Numbered from the stretch's first letter, positions 1 to 8,711 are shown. The stretch is 64,000 nucleotides of DNA from Ahniella sp. (GCA_016712105.1 JADJRU010000015.1:1-64000); one strand, 5' to 3'. Numbers and translations: made by a program. The notes: generated by a model from the sequence alone, not told the origin.

Positions 1-1
1 C

Positions 2-214
2 TACCGCGAACTCACCCTTCATGCCCCGTTTGAACAGCTCGGTGCGCTGCATCATCTGCTGGACCAAGTGGCCGGGGAAAAGCTGGAGGAGACCTTCGAC
101 GAACACGGAAGCCACTGGCGGATTCGTTTACTCGAAGATCGGTTGGACAAGTTTCGCGATCAACTTCGAGACCTCAGTCGCGGGAGCGTTCGTGTGGAAG
201 ACGTTGATGTGTAG
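2..214 (+). CDS. YigZ/IMPACT family protein, C-terminal end (partial)
   Basis: Seventy codons of an open frame enter from the left edge and stop at the TAG at 212-214. The translation begins YRELTLHAPFEQLGALHHLL and ends near LSRGSVRV. This matches the C-terminal ferredoxin-like (DUF1949) domain of the YigZ/IMPACT family, where E. coli YigZ has a comparable FSRGSLQL ending. The family is linked to translation regulation, and a few members have been described as peptidases; its exact role is unsettled. The N-terminal UPF0029 domain must lie outside the window. The assignment rests on this short tail only. Confidence 0.7.
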   Translation, partial: YRELTLHAPFEQLGALHHLLDQVAGEKLEETFDEHGSHWRIRLLEDRLDKFRDQLRDLSRGSVRVEDVDV

Positions 215-331
215 GCTCGCGCTGAGTGCAGCGAAGCCCAGCTTGCCTCAAGCTTCATGCTCTGCACGCAAGTGTTTGCCTCAGGCCTTGGCTCACTAAA
301 TGGCTGGGCTTCGCTTCGCTCAGCGCCAGCC
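214..331. repeat. Long inverted repeat downstream of yigZ-like gene
   Basis: Two arms of about 29 bases (214-242 and 302-331) are reverse complements with few mismatches, around a 59-base centre. The left arm starts at the yigZ-like stop codon. It could act as a terminator or mRNA-stabilising hairpin, but there is no clear T tract. It opens the repeat-rich, gene-free stretch that runs to the tRNA. Confidence 0.5.
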
Positions 332-384
332 CTGAAGTGCTCTGTTCCCGGCGCCGGACTCCGCGCGCTCATCCCGATCTCTCT

Positions 385-436
385 CCACCAGAAACAAGAA
401 GCATCCTTTCGTGGGATGCCTGCTTCTGGCCGGTGG
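385..436. repeat. Diverged copy of the tRNA-end palindrome
   Basis: A near-palindrome with arms 385-406 and 413-436 follows the plan of the hairpins in the three longer repeats at 579-1200: a CCNCCAGAAACAA-like arm, a TTTCG loop and a TTCTGGNNGGNGG-like arm. It has drifted, with CCACC facing GGTGG where the other copies have CCGCC facing GGCGG, so pairing is kept. It looks like an old fourth copy. Confidence 0.55.
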
Positions 437-480
437 CTGTCAAGCTACTTGTCGATTTTTCGGTTACTCCCCCTCCGCTC

Positions 481-574
481 GTCATCCCCGCGCGCAAGCG
501 GGGATCCACTCGTTGCGACCAGGTTTGGGTCGTGGGTTACCTGAGTGGTTTCCCGCTTTCGCGGGAATGACGGA
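481..574. repeat. REP-like inverted pair
   Basis: Two REP-like elements face each other: GTCATCCCCGCGCGCAAGC at about 481-500 and TTTCCCGCTTTCGCGGGAA at 549-567, which runs on into TGACGG. Each forms a small GC hairpin. Together they resemble the paired extragenic palindromes (BIME-like) common between genes in proteobacteria. No coding content is seen here. Confidence 0.65.
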
Positions 575-578
575 CTTG

Positions 579-1200
579 GCGGGCCGGCTCCGCCGTCCGG
601 ATTTGCTCCTGCAAATCCGTCGAACCCGGGCGCATTGCGCCGAATCTTCCGATCGCCCATTCGAATTCTTCGCGGCGCAATGTGCCGCGCTCTCGTCCCG
701 ATCTCTCTCCGCCAGAAACAAAAAGCCCCCTTTCGGGGGCTGTTTGTTTCTGGCGGAGAGAGGGATATGTGAAGCACATCCTGTGCTTCACCCGCGCGTT
801 GCGCGGGCCGGCTCCGCCGTCCGGATTTGCTCCTGCAAATCCGTCGAACCCGGGCGCATTGCGCCGAATCTTCCGATCGCCCATTCGAATTCTTCGCGGC
901 GCATGTGCCGCGCTCTCGTCGATCTCTCTCCGCCAGAAACAAAAAGCCCCTTTCGGGGGCTGTTTGTTTCTGGCGGAAAAAGGAGATGTGAAGCATCCTG
1001 TGCTTCACCCGCGCGTTGCGCGGGCCGGCTCCGCCGTCCGGATTTGCTCCTGCAAATCCGTCGAACCCGGGCGCATTGCGCCGAATCTTCCGATCGCCCA
1101 TTCGAATTCTTCGCGGCGCAATGTGCCGCGCTCTCGTCGATCTCTCTCCGCCAGAAACAAAAGCCCCCTTTCGGGGGCTGTTTGTTTCTGGCGGAGAGAG
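579..1200. repeat. Three tandem ~220-bp repeats carrying the tRNA-Ser 3' end and terminator
   Basis: Units start at about 579, 803 and 1020, spaced 224 and 217 bases apart, and are almost identical. Each begins with GGGCCGGCTCCGCCGTCCGG, continues through a conserved body, and ends in a ~60-base palindrome TCTCCGCCAGAAACAAA / AGCCCCC TTTC GGGGGCT / GTTTGTTTCTGGCGGAGAGA. The palindrome arms match the 3' acceptor end of tRNA-Ser, including CCA, plus its terminator. In the third unit the right arm is the real tRNA 3' end; in the other two it is followed by a short GTGAAGCA/TGCTTCAC hairpin instead. Open frames across the array arise from the repeat and are not taken as genes. Confidence 0.85.
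1157..1187 (-). terminator. Rho-independent terminator after tRNA-Ser
   Basis: Read on the minus strand, just after the tRNA CCA end, AGCCCCC pairs with GGGGGCT around a GAAA loop (1162-1168 with 1173-1179), followed by TTTGTTT. Copies of the same hairpin occur in the upstream tandem repeats. Confidence 0.8.
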
Positions 1201-1281
1201 AGGGATTCGAACCCTCGATAAGGCTTTTGACCCTATACTCCCTTAGCAGGGGAGCCCCTTCGGCCTCTCGGGCATCTCTCC
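1189..1281 (-). tRNA. tRNA-Ser(GCT)
   Basis: On the minus strand the acceptor 5' strand GGAGAGA (1281-1275) pairs with TCTCTCC (1199-1193), followed by discriminator G and an encoded CCA (1191-1189). The anticodon stem CTCCC/GGGAG holds the loop CTGCTAA, giving anticodon GCT, which reads the serine codons AGC and AGU. A long variable arm, typical of class II tRNAs, and the T loop GGTTCGAATCC are present. It lies downstream of csrA, the same order as csrA-serV in E. coli. The neighbouring array at 579-1200 carries copies of its 3' end. Confidence 0.96.
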
Positions 1282-1363
1282 AGAATTTGGTACTGCTCAG
1301 ATCGCTCTGGCGCGATCGGCCGCGAAGGATAGCGGCTTGCTGGCGATTCGCCAAGTCACGATT

Positions 1364-1576
1364 TCAGGCTTTCGGGTCCGCCGCCGGAACGGCAACCTCA
1401 CTGGCGCCTTCCTGCTCCTTGCGAATACGCTGGAAGATTTCCTCCCGGTGCACCGCCAAGTCCTTGGGAGCATTGATACCGATGCGCACCTGATTACCCT
1501 TGACCCCGAGCACCGTCACGGTGACCTGGTCGCCGATCATCAGGGTTTCGCCCACTCTTCTTGTCAGTATCAGCAT
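1364..1576 (-). CDS. csrA: Carbon storage regulator CsrA (RsmA)
   Basis: The product is 70 aa and starts MLILTRRVGETLMIGDQVTV, followed by VRIGINAPKDLAVHREEIFQRI, the standard CsrA sequence, with the RNA-contacting arginine in the VHREEI segment. CsrA is a small dimeric RNA-binding protein that recognises GGA-containing hairpins in mRNA leaders and controls translation and stability of carbon-storage, motility and biofilm genes. The start at 1576 is chosen over one 24 bases upstream because MLILTRR is the family N-terminus. tRNA-Ser(GCT) follows on the same strand, a gene order conserved in gammaproteobacteria. The C-terminal tail after the core is short and variable, as usual. Confidence 0.97.
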   Translation of the reverse strand: MLILTRRVGETLMIGDQVTVTVLGVKGNQVRIGINAPKDLAVHREEIFQRIRKEQEGASEVAVPAADPKA

Positions 1577-1695
1577 TACGTCCTCCCGTGCCGGAGTCAT
1601 TCCCCGACTCCCGGCTATCCATGGCCAATCGCACCGGCTTTTGCCGGAGCGCTACCGAATCTTAGCGGCAATAAAGGCCCCATGCGCGCCCCAAA

Positions 1696-1726
1696 CAAAA
1701 AGCCCGCGGACGGATCCGCGGGCTTT
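1696..1726 (-). terminator. Terminator of the M35 peptidase gene
   Basis: AAAGCCCGCGGA and TCCGCGGGCTTT pair around a four-base loop. On the minus strand the stem is followed by a run of T (the aaaa at 1696-1700). It lies 18 bases beyond the stop codon of the M35 peptidase gene. Confidence 0.85.
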
Positions 1727-1744
1727 CGGTGAACTCCTGCAACC

Positions 1745-2791
1745 TTAGTTCTGGAACGGCGTGTTCTCGGAGAAATACTCGTGGCTGTCGGCGTTGTCGA
1801 TCGCGCGGGACACACGCTTCTTGGCCAGGCTCTTCGCAGCCGTCTGGCCATAAGCATGGTCGTCGGTATCGGCGACAATCGTGAAGTGGCTCAGCTCATG
1901 GATGATCGTGCCGGCCTTGGAGTCGGTGCCCGTGGCTGGTGCGGTCCAGAATGCATTGCAGACAAAGATGTTGTAAGGCTGGGTCTTGTAGACGTAGGCG
2001 AAAGCGGAATCCGTGCAGCTGCAGTTGAACGTGACCGGCTTGATGCGCAGCGCTTCGTCGATCTTCACGTAATGTGCTTTGACCGTATTGTACCGGGTGG
2101 CATCATAGGTGCCGAACCAAGTCGTATAGCGGAGACCACGAGTTCCGGCATTGAGATAGCTGAGCGAATTCGCCGCATACGAACCGGCATTGTTCATGCC
2201 CGTGTTGATGGCGGTCTGCTGGGTGCTCGAGCAGCTCGTGAAGCCGGCTGCGTTGGCTTTCTGGTTCGACCAGGCAATCGGTGCTGCCGGCGGGCTGTAC
2301 GGCACGCCTTCAACGAACATGCTGATTGGCGCAGACGCCACGTCACCCGTGAAGGCCTTGCTTTCGTCGACGGCACGCTGGCCGAGGCGCAGCGCGCGCT
2401 CGCTGGTGCGGTAGGCAATCTGATAAACGCCGGTTTCGCTCAGGTTGTACGCAGCTGAAAGGTCGACGGTGATCGAACGCGATTCACCGGCCTTCAACGT
2501 GATCATGTCGAAATCCTGCGGATCGGCCCACTTGTAGTGGCGACCCACGTACTCGGCTTCGACGCCGTTGATGGTCACTTCGAACACTTCGCCGATGATG
2601 CCGGTGAAGGGCGTTTCCCAGCGAACGACGGATACCGCAGACTTGCCGGTATTCGTCATCGTGAAGCGGACCTCAGGGGAGTTGCTGCCGGCTTCCTGCG
2701 CCGGTTCGAGTCGGGCAGTGATGCCTGCGAAGGCGGAACCCGAAACAAACATTGCGGCGGCAAGCGCCAATTGGGTCGGCTTGATCTTCAT
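1745..2791 (-). CDS. Secreted M35 (deuterolysin-type) zinc metallopeptidase
   Basis: A 348-aa protein with a clear signal peptide (MKIKPTQLALAAAMFVSGSAFA). The C-terminal third carries HELSHF near residue 297 followed by DTDDHAYG. This is the aspzincin arrangement, HExxH plus a third aspartate ligand, of the M35 deuterolysin and peptidyl-Lys metalloendopeptidase families. The central part holds cysteines (CSST, CSC, C) that may form disulfides, and the N-terminal ~170 residues look like a beta-rich propeptide or substrate domain. An ATG at 2791 with GGGAG upstream fits translation start and signal peptide better than the longer frame. It is a single-gene unit with its own terminator. The likely role is extracellular protein degradation; cleavage specificity cannot be read from sequence. 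Confidence 0.88.
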   Translation of the reverse strand: MKIKPTQLALAAAMFVSGSAFAGITARLEPAQEAGSNSPEVRFTMTNTGKSAVSVVRWETPFTGIIGEVFEVTINGVEAEYVGRHYKWADPQDFDMITLKAGESRSITVDLSAAYNLSETGVYQIAYRTSERALRLGQRAVDESKAFTGDVASAPISMFVEGVPYSPPAAPIAWSNQKANAAGFTSCSSTQQTAINTGMNNAGSYAANSLSYLNAGTRGLRYTTWFGTYDATRYNTVKAHYVKIDEALRIKPVTFNCSCTDSAFAYVYKTQPYNIFVCNAFWTAPATGTDSKAGTIIHELSHFTIVADTDDHAYGQTAAKSLAKKRVSRAIDNADSHEYFSENTPFQN

Positions 2792-3060
2792 GTTCGCGAA
2801 ACTCCCTTCGTTTGTGGATCGAAAGTGTGCTTTTTTTTGACCAGTCGCCGCCCGGGCCGGGTGGTCCTGAGCTGTCCGCTTGATCCCCTGGATTTGCGGC
2901 CTGATCCTCAATGAGTCCACGCCGCCACGTTTTGGAACATAAATCACGATTTCACATTTCCGCAACAAATTTCGATTGCGCACTGCGGCAGAAATGCCGC
3001 GCTACCCGACCCATTGCGGCTCAGGCATCATTACCCGGTCACCCGGAGACTCACACCCAC

Positions 3061-3711
3061 ATGCTGCATCGAATCCAGCGTTACTTCATCGCCGGAATCC
3101 TTACCTTGCTGCCAATCTGGCTGACCTTCATCGTCTTCGGTTTTGTGCTTCAGGGACTCAATTACCTGTCGTCCCCATGGGTCCATGGTGTCCTCTCACC
3201 GCTCGCTGATGCACTGCCGCATGCATTCGGCTGGCTGGACTCGGTCGAGGCGAAACAATTGGTCGCGATTGTGCTGACCTTGCTGCTGATCCTGATCATC
3301 GGCTGGATCTCCAGCCGGGTGATTGGACAACGATTGTTGCGATGGCTCGAATCGCTGGTCGCACGGATTCCGCTCGCGCAGATCATCTACGGCAGCGCCA
3401 AACAGCTCCTGGAGGCCCTGCGCACCAAGCCGGACGGCACCCGCCGGGTGGTGCTGATCGACTTTCCATCGCCGGAAATGAAAACCATCGGTCTGGTCAC
3501 ACGAACCATGCGCGACCAGCACACGGGGGAGGAACTCGCGGCGGTGTACGTGCCGACAACCCCGAACCCGACTTCCGGCTATCTCGAGATCGTGCCGGTG
3601 TCGAAGCTGACACCAACCGACTGGACGGTCGACCAGGCCATGGCCTTTGTCATCTCGGGCGGCGCCAAGGCACCCGACTCCATCCCCTTCTATCGCAAGG
3701 ATGCCGAATGA
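3061..3711 (+). CDS. DUF502 family membrane protein
   Basis: The 216-aa product starts MLHRIQRYFIAGILTLLPIWLTF and has two hydrophobic segments, near residues 8-30 and 66-88. A soluble part follows with the family signature (RIPLAQIIYGSAKQLLEAL and TRTMRDQHTGEELAAVYVPTTPNPTSGYLEIVP). DUF502 proteins are inner-membrane proteins of unknown function, widespread in proteobacteria and plants. The gene overlaps yhhQ by ATGA, so the two are probably co-translated. The ATG at 3061 is preferred because upstream in-frame sequence is not family-like. Confidence 0.9.
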   Translation: MLHRIQRYFIAGILTLLPIWLTFIVFGFVLQGLNYLSSPWVHGVLSPLADALPHAFGWLDSVEAKQLVAIVLTLLLILIIGWISSRVIGQRLLRWLESLVARIPLAQIIYGSAKQLLEALRTKPDGTRRVVLIDFPSPEMKTIGLVTRTMRDQHTGEELAAVYVPTTPNPTSGYLEIVPVSKLTPTDWTVDQAMAFVISGGAKAPDSIPFYRKDAE

Positions 3712-4475
3712 CCGGCTTCAATCGTCGCCAGAAGCTGTTTCTGGTCCTGTCGGGATTCTTCCTCACCAATGTCCTGATTGCCGAATTCGTCGGCGTGAAG
3801 ATCTTTGCACTGGAGCCGACGCTCGGTATCGACGCGCTGAACTGGCAGCTGTTCGGCCAAAGCGGCAGCCTCAATTTCACCGCCGGCGTGCTGCTGTGGC
3901 CGGTCGTCTTCGTGATGACCGACATCATCAACGAGTACTACGGCAAACGGGGCGTGCGGTTCCTGTCCTGGCTTGCCGTTGTCCTGATCCTGTATGCGTT
4001 CCTGTTCGCCTATCTTGCGATCTGGCTGGTTCCAGCCGACTGGTGGGTCGGCATCATGAAAGATCAGGGTGTTCCAGACCAACAAGCCGCGTTTGCGGCG
4101 ATCTTTGGCCAGGCAAGCTGGACGATCTGGGGTTCGGTGATTGCGTTCCTGTTGGCGCAACTGATCGACATCGCAGTGTTCCAGCGCATCCGGGCGCGGA
4201 CCGGCGATCGCTGGCTCGGCCTTCGTGCGACCGCATCAACGCTCGTCTCGCAGTTCATCGACAGCTTCGTGGTGCTGTACATCGCGTTCGTGATCGGACC
4301 TCAGCAATGGGCCACTTCCTTGTGGCTGGCCATCGGCACCGTCAACTACGTCTACAAGGGTGTTGTCGCCGTGCTGATGATCCCTCTGCTCTACCTCATC
4401 CACATGGCGATCGACCGGTATCTCGGCCACAGCGAAGCCATGGCCATGAAACGTGACGCCCAGTCGGAGCACTGA
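3708..4475 (+). CDS. yhhQ: Queuosine precursor transporter (YhhQ/QPTR family)
   Basis: A 255-aa integral membrane protein with about six hydrophobic segments. The conserved family motif VVFVMTDIINEYYGKRGVRFLSW lies in the first third, and SQFIDSFVVLYIAFVIG and NYVYKGVVAVLMIPLLYLI towards the end. These mark the Vut_1/YhhQ family, shown in E. coli to import the queuosine precursors preQ0/preQ1 used to modify tRNA wobble guanosine. It starts inside the DUF502 stop codon (ATGA overlap) and is followed two bases later by the M14 peptidase start, so the three genes form an operon. No queuosine biosynthesis gene is seen nearby. Confidence 0.9.
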   Translation: MTGFNRRQKLFLVLSGFFLTNVLIAEFVGVKIFALEPTLGIDALNWQLFGQSGSLNFTAGVLLWPVVFVMTDIINEYYGKRGVRFLSWLAVVLILYAFLFAYLAIWLVPADWWVGIMKDQGVPDQQAAFAAIFGQASWTIWGSVIAFLLAQLIDIAVFQRIRARTGDRWLGLRATASTLVSQFIDSFVVLYIAFVIGPQQWATSLWLAIGTVNYVYKGVVAVLMIPLLYLIHMAIDRYLGHSEAMAMKRDAQSEH

Positions 4476-4476
4476 C

Positions 4477-6320
4477 ATGAACTTGTTGCCCAGGATGCTG
4501 ATCTTGGCCTTGCTGCCCTGCACCGCTCTGGCAGTGACGCCCCTGTCCAAGGAGGACTGGCTCAAGACGCGAGCCGAACGCAGTGACTTTGTCGAAACCG
4601 ACAGTGCGGTCGCGAGTTTTGCACTGCTCGAACAATTGGCGGCCCGATCACCGGACCTGCGGCTTCAGACATTCGGACTCACGCCCGAAGGGCGTGAAAT
4701 GAAGTGGCTGCTGGCGGCAACCGGCGCCGACGAGGCCGAACCCGGCACCCTGGACGACACGACCCGTTTGCTGCTGATTGCCGGTATTCATGCCGGTGAA
4801 ATCGAGGGCAAGGACGCCGGCATCATGCTGCTTCGCGACCTCACTGAAAACGAAGGCTTCCGCTGGCCGTATCCCGGCGTCAGCCTGGCGTTTGTACCGA
4901 TGTTCAATCTCGATGGCCACGAACGCCGCTCACCGTTCAACCGGATCAACCAGAACGGTCCGGCGAACATGGGATGGCGCGGAACCGCGCAGCGTTACAA
5001 CCTCAATCGCGACTTCCTGAAAGCCGACACTCCCGAGATGCGCGCGCTGCTCGGATTGTGGAACCAGTTCGAACCGCATCTTGTGTACGACTCGCACACG
5101 ACCGATGGCGCCGATTACCAGTATGACCTGACCTGGCATCTGGAACAGTTCGACCTGCTCGACGCCGGCCTGCGCACGTGGCAACGCGGCTTTTTCTTCG
5201 ACACGGTATTCCCCGCCGTGACCCGACGCGATCACCTGCTGACGTCGTACCCCGAACCGATCGATCACAGTGACCTGCGCAAAGGCGTCTCGTATTTTGT
5301 CTCCACGGCCAAATACTCGACCGGGTATGCCGCAGCCCGCAACCGTCCGGTGCTGCTGATCGAAACGCACATGCTGAAGGACTACCGGACCCGCGTGCGC
5401 GCCACCCGGGATCTGCTCGATGAATCGTTGAAGGCGTTGCAGCGGGACGGCTTGCCCCTGCGTGATGCGGTTGCGGCAGCGGATCGCCGCGCGGCTTCGT
5501 TGGCGGGCCAGGACGTGGTGCTGCTGACTCGCTCGAACGGCAAGAGCGAGAACCTGACGTTCAAGGATTCGCCTATAAGACCCGGCAAAGCAAGTTCTCG
5601 GGTGAGGCCTATGCCGAATATGATCCGGACACACCCAAGACACTCGATCTGCCGTTCTTCTTCGATCAGGAACCTGCGCTGACGGTGACCCTGCCCGCCG
5701 CCTACGTGATTCCGCCCGCTTATGCGTCCTTGGCCACCAAACTTGATCGACACGGAATCCAGTGGCAACGATTGCCGCTCGCGCTTCAGGCGCGTGTCGG
5801 GGAAGACGTGTTGTCCGAACCCGTCTTTGCCAAATCGAGTTTCGAGGGGCAAGTACAGATCACCGGATTCTTGCGCAAGACGCGTCAGCAGGATCGGCTG
5901 TTGCCAGCCGGCAGCCTGCTGGTCCCGGTGGCACAACCGAAGGCGAGACTCATCGCCCACCTGCTCGAACCCGAAGCGCCTGATTCCTTGCTGCGCCGGG
6001 GTGAGTTCAACCTGATTTTCGAACAGCGCGAGTACGCCGAACCGCGTGTGGCCGAAAAGCTGGCCGCCGACCTGAGTGCCGCACACCCTGAGTTGAAGGC
6101 CGAGTTCGACCAGCGAGTGGCGTCCGACGCGACATTTGCCGCGAGTCCATTCGCTCGCATGAACTGGTGGTTCATGCGTTCCGAATGGGCCGAACAGGAT
6201 CTTGGCCTTTATCCGATCAAACGCCTCGATAGCAAGGCGCTGGACGCACTGAATCGAACACTCTCGGAGCCGCCTCAGGACGCCCCATTGATGCCTCATG
6301 AGTCGGCATCAAGGGGCTGA
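4477..6320 (+). CDS. Secreted M14 family zinc carboxypeptidase (frameshifted near 5570)
   Basis: The frame begins with a signal peptide (MNLLPRMLILALLPCTALA) and has the M14 zinc site: HAGEIEGKD near residue 104 (His and Glu ligands), DSHTTDGADY near 206 (third His) and the catalytic Glu in LLIETHML near 295. At about 5569 the frame is lost: reading continues TFKDSPIRPG to a false stop at 5682. One base added to GATTCGCC restores KDFAYKTRQSKFSGEAYAEYDPDTPKTL, which joins seamlessly to the rest (TLPAAYVIPPAYASLATKLDRHG) up to 6320. The repaired product is ~614 aa, normal for this M14 subfamily. It is either a one-base sequencing deletion or a very recent null mutation. It is last in the DUF502-yhhQ operon and convergent with the DUF6165 gene. 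Confidence 0.82.
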
Positions 6321-6344
6321 TCCTGGACGGGTCCGGGGGCCGCC

Positions 6345-6749
6345 TCAGGCTGGTTTGGCCCGATAATCCTGGTAGGACTTCTCTTCGATCAACGCCGATC
6401 CGAGCCTGACGTTGATCTCGCGCTTGACGCGCGCCCGCTCGTCGTTTTCGAAGTAGACCGCTCGCGCCAGGCGAATGAACTCGGCATCGAATGCCTGTTT
6501 CGACTCCTGGATGCGAATATCGTCTTCGATCACCCACAGTCGTTCGTTCACGGTTTTCAACTGCGCACACAGATCGGTGATATCGATCGATGCCTCCGGC
6601 GCGCGGCTCCAGGTGTTGCGGAGTTCAGTCAACTCACGGTTCACGTTGGTGAGTTTCGACGGATCGCTCATGCGCTCCGACTTGATTTCGAGGATGGCGA
6701 TCTTGTCGAGCAATTCGCCGAACGACACCGGAACGAGGATCAGACTCAT
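6345..6749 (-). CDS. DUF6165 family protein
   Basis: The 134-aa cytoplasmic, mostly helical product begins MSLILVPVSFGELLDKIAILEIKSERM and contains VNERLWVIEDDIRIQESKQAFD, FIRLARAVYFENDERARVKREIN and GSALIEEKSYQDY. I recognise these as DUF6165 signatures. The family is small and of unknown function; homologues I recall are often near surface-polysaccharide or glycosyltransferase genes. Here it follows the LolA-like gene by ten bases on the same strand, so they are likely cotranscribed. Confidence 0.75.
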   Translation of the reverse strand: MSLILVPVSFGELLDKIAILEIKSERMSDPSKLTNVNRELTELRNTWSRAPEASIDITDLCAQLKTVNERLWVIEDDIRIQESKQAFDAEFIRLARAVYFENDERARVKREINVRLGSALIEEKSYQDYRAKPA

Positions 6750-6759
6750 CGGGACGCGC

Positions 6760-7368
6760 TCAGTTCGGTGCCGAAATGCGAATCGACGAATCGTATTCGT
6801 AATTCGTCACGGTTTTCGACTTCTGCCCCATGGCCTCGCCATTGGTCTCGATACGGACCGGGTAACCAGTCTCCCTGTCGACGGCGATGGTGGCCGTGCC
6901 TGACGAGCGAATTCCGGCGACCTTGGCGTCGAAGTCATAACTGAACTGCAGGCAGTCCTTGCCATTGACTTCGGCACTGCCCAACGAACGCACAGCGGTC
7001 AGTCCGTCCATGCTGGCCTTGGTGGCCTCGGGCGTGAACTGCTGGATCATCTTGCTCATGTCCATCGGCATCTTCATCCAGTTGCCGCCGGCATTCATCC
7101 AGGTACCTTGCGGCAGGATGATCATGTCCGAGCCCTGGCTCTGGATCCGGAACTGGTTCGGCCAGCGCACTTCCATCTTCGTTTCGTAACTCCGACCTTT
7201 CTTGTCGGTCGTGGTCATGTCGGCACGGTAGGCCAGATCCTTCGTTTCCATCATCTTGGACCAAAGACCAATCAGCTCGGCACGCGCAGCGGCATCATCG
7301 GCACGCACCGGGGCAACACAGGAAAGCGACAGGGCCGCGGCGGCGGCCAGAGCGTAAAACCAACGCAT
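6760..7368 (-). CDS. Periplasmic LolA/LolB-like outer-membrane lipoprotein-sorting-type protein
   Basis: The 202-aa product has a signal peptide (MRWFYALAAAAALSLSCVAPVRA). A beta-rich body follows with repeated strand patterns (YRADMTTTDKKGRSYETKMEVRWPNQFRIQSQGSDMIILPQGTW and TATIAVDRETGYPVRIETNG). This layout, a half-barrel reading residues from a lipid-like ligand, resembles LolA/LolB and RseB-N folds. The similarity is by pattern and no family is certain. The cysteine in the signal region (LSC) is a weak lipobox candidate. The ATG at 7368, preceded by GGAG, is chosen over an ATG 18 bases upstream. The gene is divergent from leucine dehydrogenase and upstream of DUF6165. Confidence 0.6.
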   Translation of the reverse strand: MRWFYALAAAAALSLSCVAPVRADDAAARAELIGLWSKMMETKDLAYRADMTTTDKKGRSYETKMEVRWPNQFRIQSQGSDMIILPQGTWMNAGGNWMKMPMDMSKMIQQFTPEATKASMDGLTAVRSLGSAEVNGKDCLQFSYDFDAKVAGIRSSGTATIAVDRETGYPVRIETNGEAMGQKSKTVTNYEYDSSIRISAPN

Positions 7369-7591
7369 GTTTGACTCCGGATTCACAGAAAACAGGGGGC
7401 GTGAGGATAGCAGGCCGCCCCCGGATTACCGGCCAAGTGATTGATTGGCGGCGCACGGAAGCGTTCCGGCATCCGACGCCCTTTCGGCACCGGCGCGGGC
7501 TGGCTACACTGCGCGCCCTTCCCGCCTCCGGTCGGCCGCGGACTTCCGCGCACCAGTCGGCTGGCACCGGTTTTACTTTGTGGAGTCCGCC

Positions 7592-8698
7592 ATGATCTTT
7601 GAAACCCTCGCCAGCACCGGCCACGAACAAGTCGTGTTCTGCCACAACAAGGATGCCGGCCTCAAGGCCATCATCGCCATCCACAATTCGGTCCTGGGCC
7701 CGGCCCTCGGTGGCTTGCGCATGTGGCCTTACAAAACCGAGCAGGATGCCCTGAACGATGTGCTCCGTCTGTCGCGTGGCATGACCTACAAGGCGGCCGT
7801 ATCCGGCCTGAACCTCGGCGGTGGCAAGGCGGTGATCATCGGTGATCCGTCCAAGGACAAGTCGGAGGCCCTGTTCCGCGCCTTCGGTCGTTTCGTCAAC
7901 TCGTTGAACGGCCGCTACATCACCGCCGAAGACGTCGGCATTGATGTCAACGACATGGAGTGGGTGCTGAAGGAAACCGAGTTCGTCACCGGCGTGCATC
8001 AGGTGCACGGTGGGTCGGGCGACCCGTCGCCGTTCACGGCGTACGGCACGCTCCAGGGCCTGCTGGCGGCACTCAGCGTCAAGTTCGGCAACGAGGACGT
8101 GGGCAAGTACAGCTACGCCGTGCAGGGCATCGGCCATGTCGGCATGGAATACGTCAAGTTGCTGCGCGAACACGGCGCAAAGGTGTTCGTGACCGACATC
8201 AACAAGGAATCGGTGCAGCGTGCCGTCGACGAATTCGGTTGCGAAGCCGTCGGACTCGACGACATCTACGATGTCGACGCCGATGTCTACTCGCCGTGTG
8301 CGCTTGGCGGTACGGTCAACCACACCACGATTCCGCGCTTCAAGTTCAAGGTCATCTGCGGCGCCGCAAACAACCAGTTGGCCACCGAAGAATGTGGCGA
8401 CGAAGTGGATCGCCGCGGCATTCTGTACGCGCCCGATTACGCCGTGAACGCCGGCGGCCTGATGAACGTTTCGCTGGAGATCGACGGTTACAACCGTGAG
8501 CGTGCGATGCGCATGATGCGGACGATCTATCAGAACCTGACGAAGATCTTCGCGATCGCGAAGCGCGACGGCATCACCACGTACCGTGCTGCCGACCGCC
8601 TGGCCGAAGAGCGCATCCTCACCATCGGCAAGATCCGCCTGCCTCAGATGGGCAATGCGGCCACGCGATTCCTGGGCCGCACGCGCGGCATGGGCTGA
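7592..8698 (+). CDS. ldh: Leucine dehydrogenase (Glu/Leu/Phe/Val dehydrogenase family)
   Basis: The 368-aa enzyme catalyses NAD-dependent oxidative deamination of leucine, and often valine and isoleucine, to the 2-oxo acid, the entry step of branched-chain amino acid catabolism. The catalytic domain shows GPALGGLRMWPY and LNLGGGKAVIIG, with the catalytic lysine near residue 79 as in Bacillus LeuDH. TAEDVGIDVNDME follows, then a Rossmann domain with VQGIGHVGMEYVKLLREHGAKVFVTDI. The C-terminus (YAPDYAVNAGGLMNVSLE) is also standard. A GGAG sequence precedes the ATG. It is followed by a strong hairpin and then isovaleryl-CoA dehydrogenase, the third step of leucine breakdown. Confidence 0.93.
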   Translation: MIFETLASTGHEQVVFCHNKDAGLKAIIAIHNSVLGPALGGLRMWPYKTEQDALNDVLRLSRGMTYKAAVSGLNLGGGKAVIIGDPSKDKSEALFRAFGRFVNSLNGRYITAEDVGIDVNDMEWVLKETEFVTGVHQVHGGSGDPSPFTAYGTLQGLLAALSVKFGNEDVGKYSYAVQGIGHVGMEYVKLLREHGAKVFVTDINKESVQRAVDEFGCEAVGLDDIYDVDADVYSPCALGGTVNHTTIPRFKFKVICGAANNQLATEECGDEVDRRGILYAPDYAVNAGGLMNVSLEIDGYNRERAMRMMRTIYQNLTKIFAIAKRDGITTYRAADRLAEERILTIGKIRLPQMGNAATRFLGRTRGMG

Positions 8699-8711
8699 GC
8701 CATCACCGCCC

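Noticed and set aside
579..1200. Possible CRISPR array
   Set aside because: There are only three long, near-identical 220-base units with no variable spacers and no cas gene; the repeats are tRNA-end derived.
411..1493. Long frames in the repeat array upstream of tRNA-Ser
   Set aside because: They follow the 220-base repeat exactly, so the protein repeats come from DNA repeats; they also overlap tRNA and csrA.
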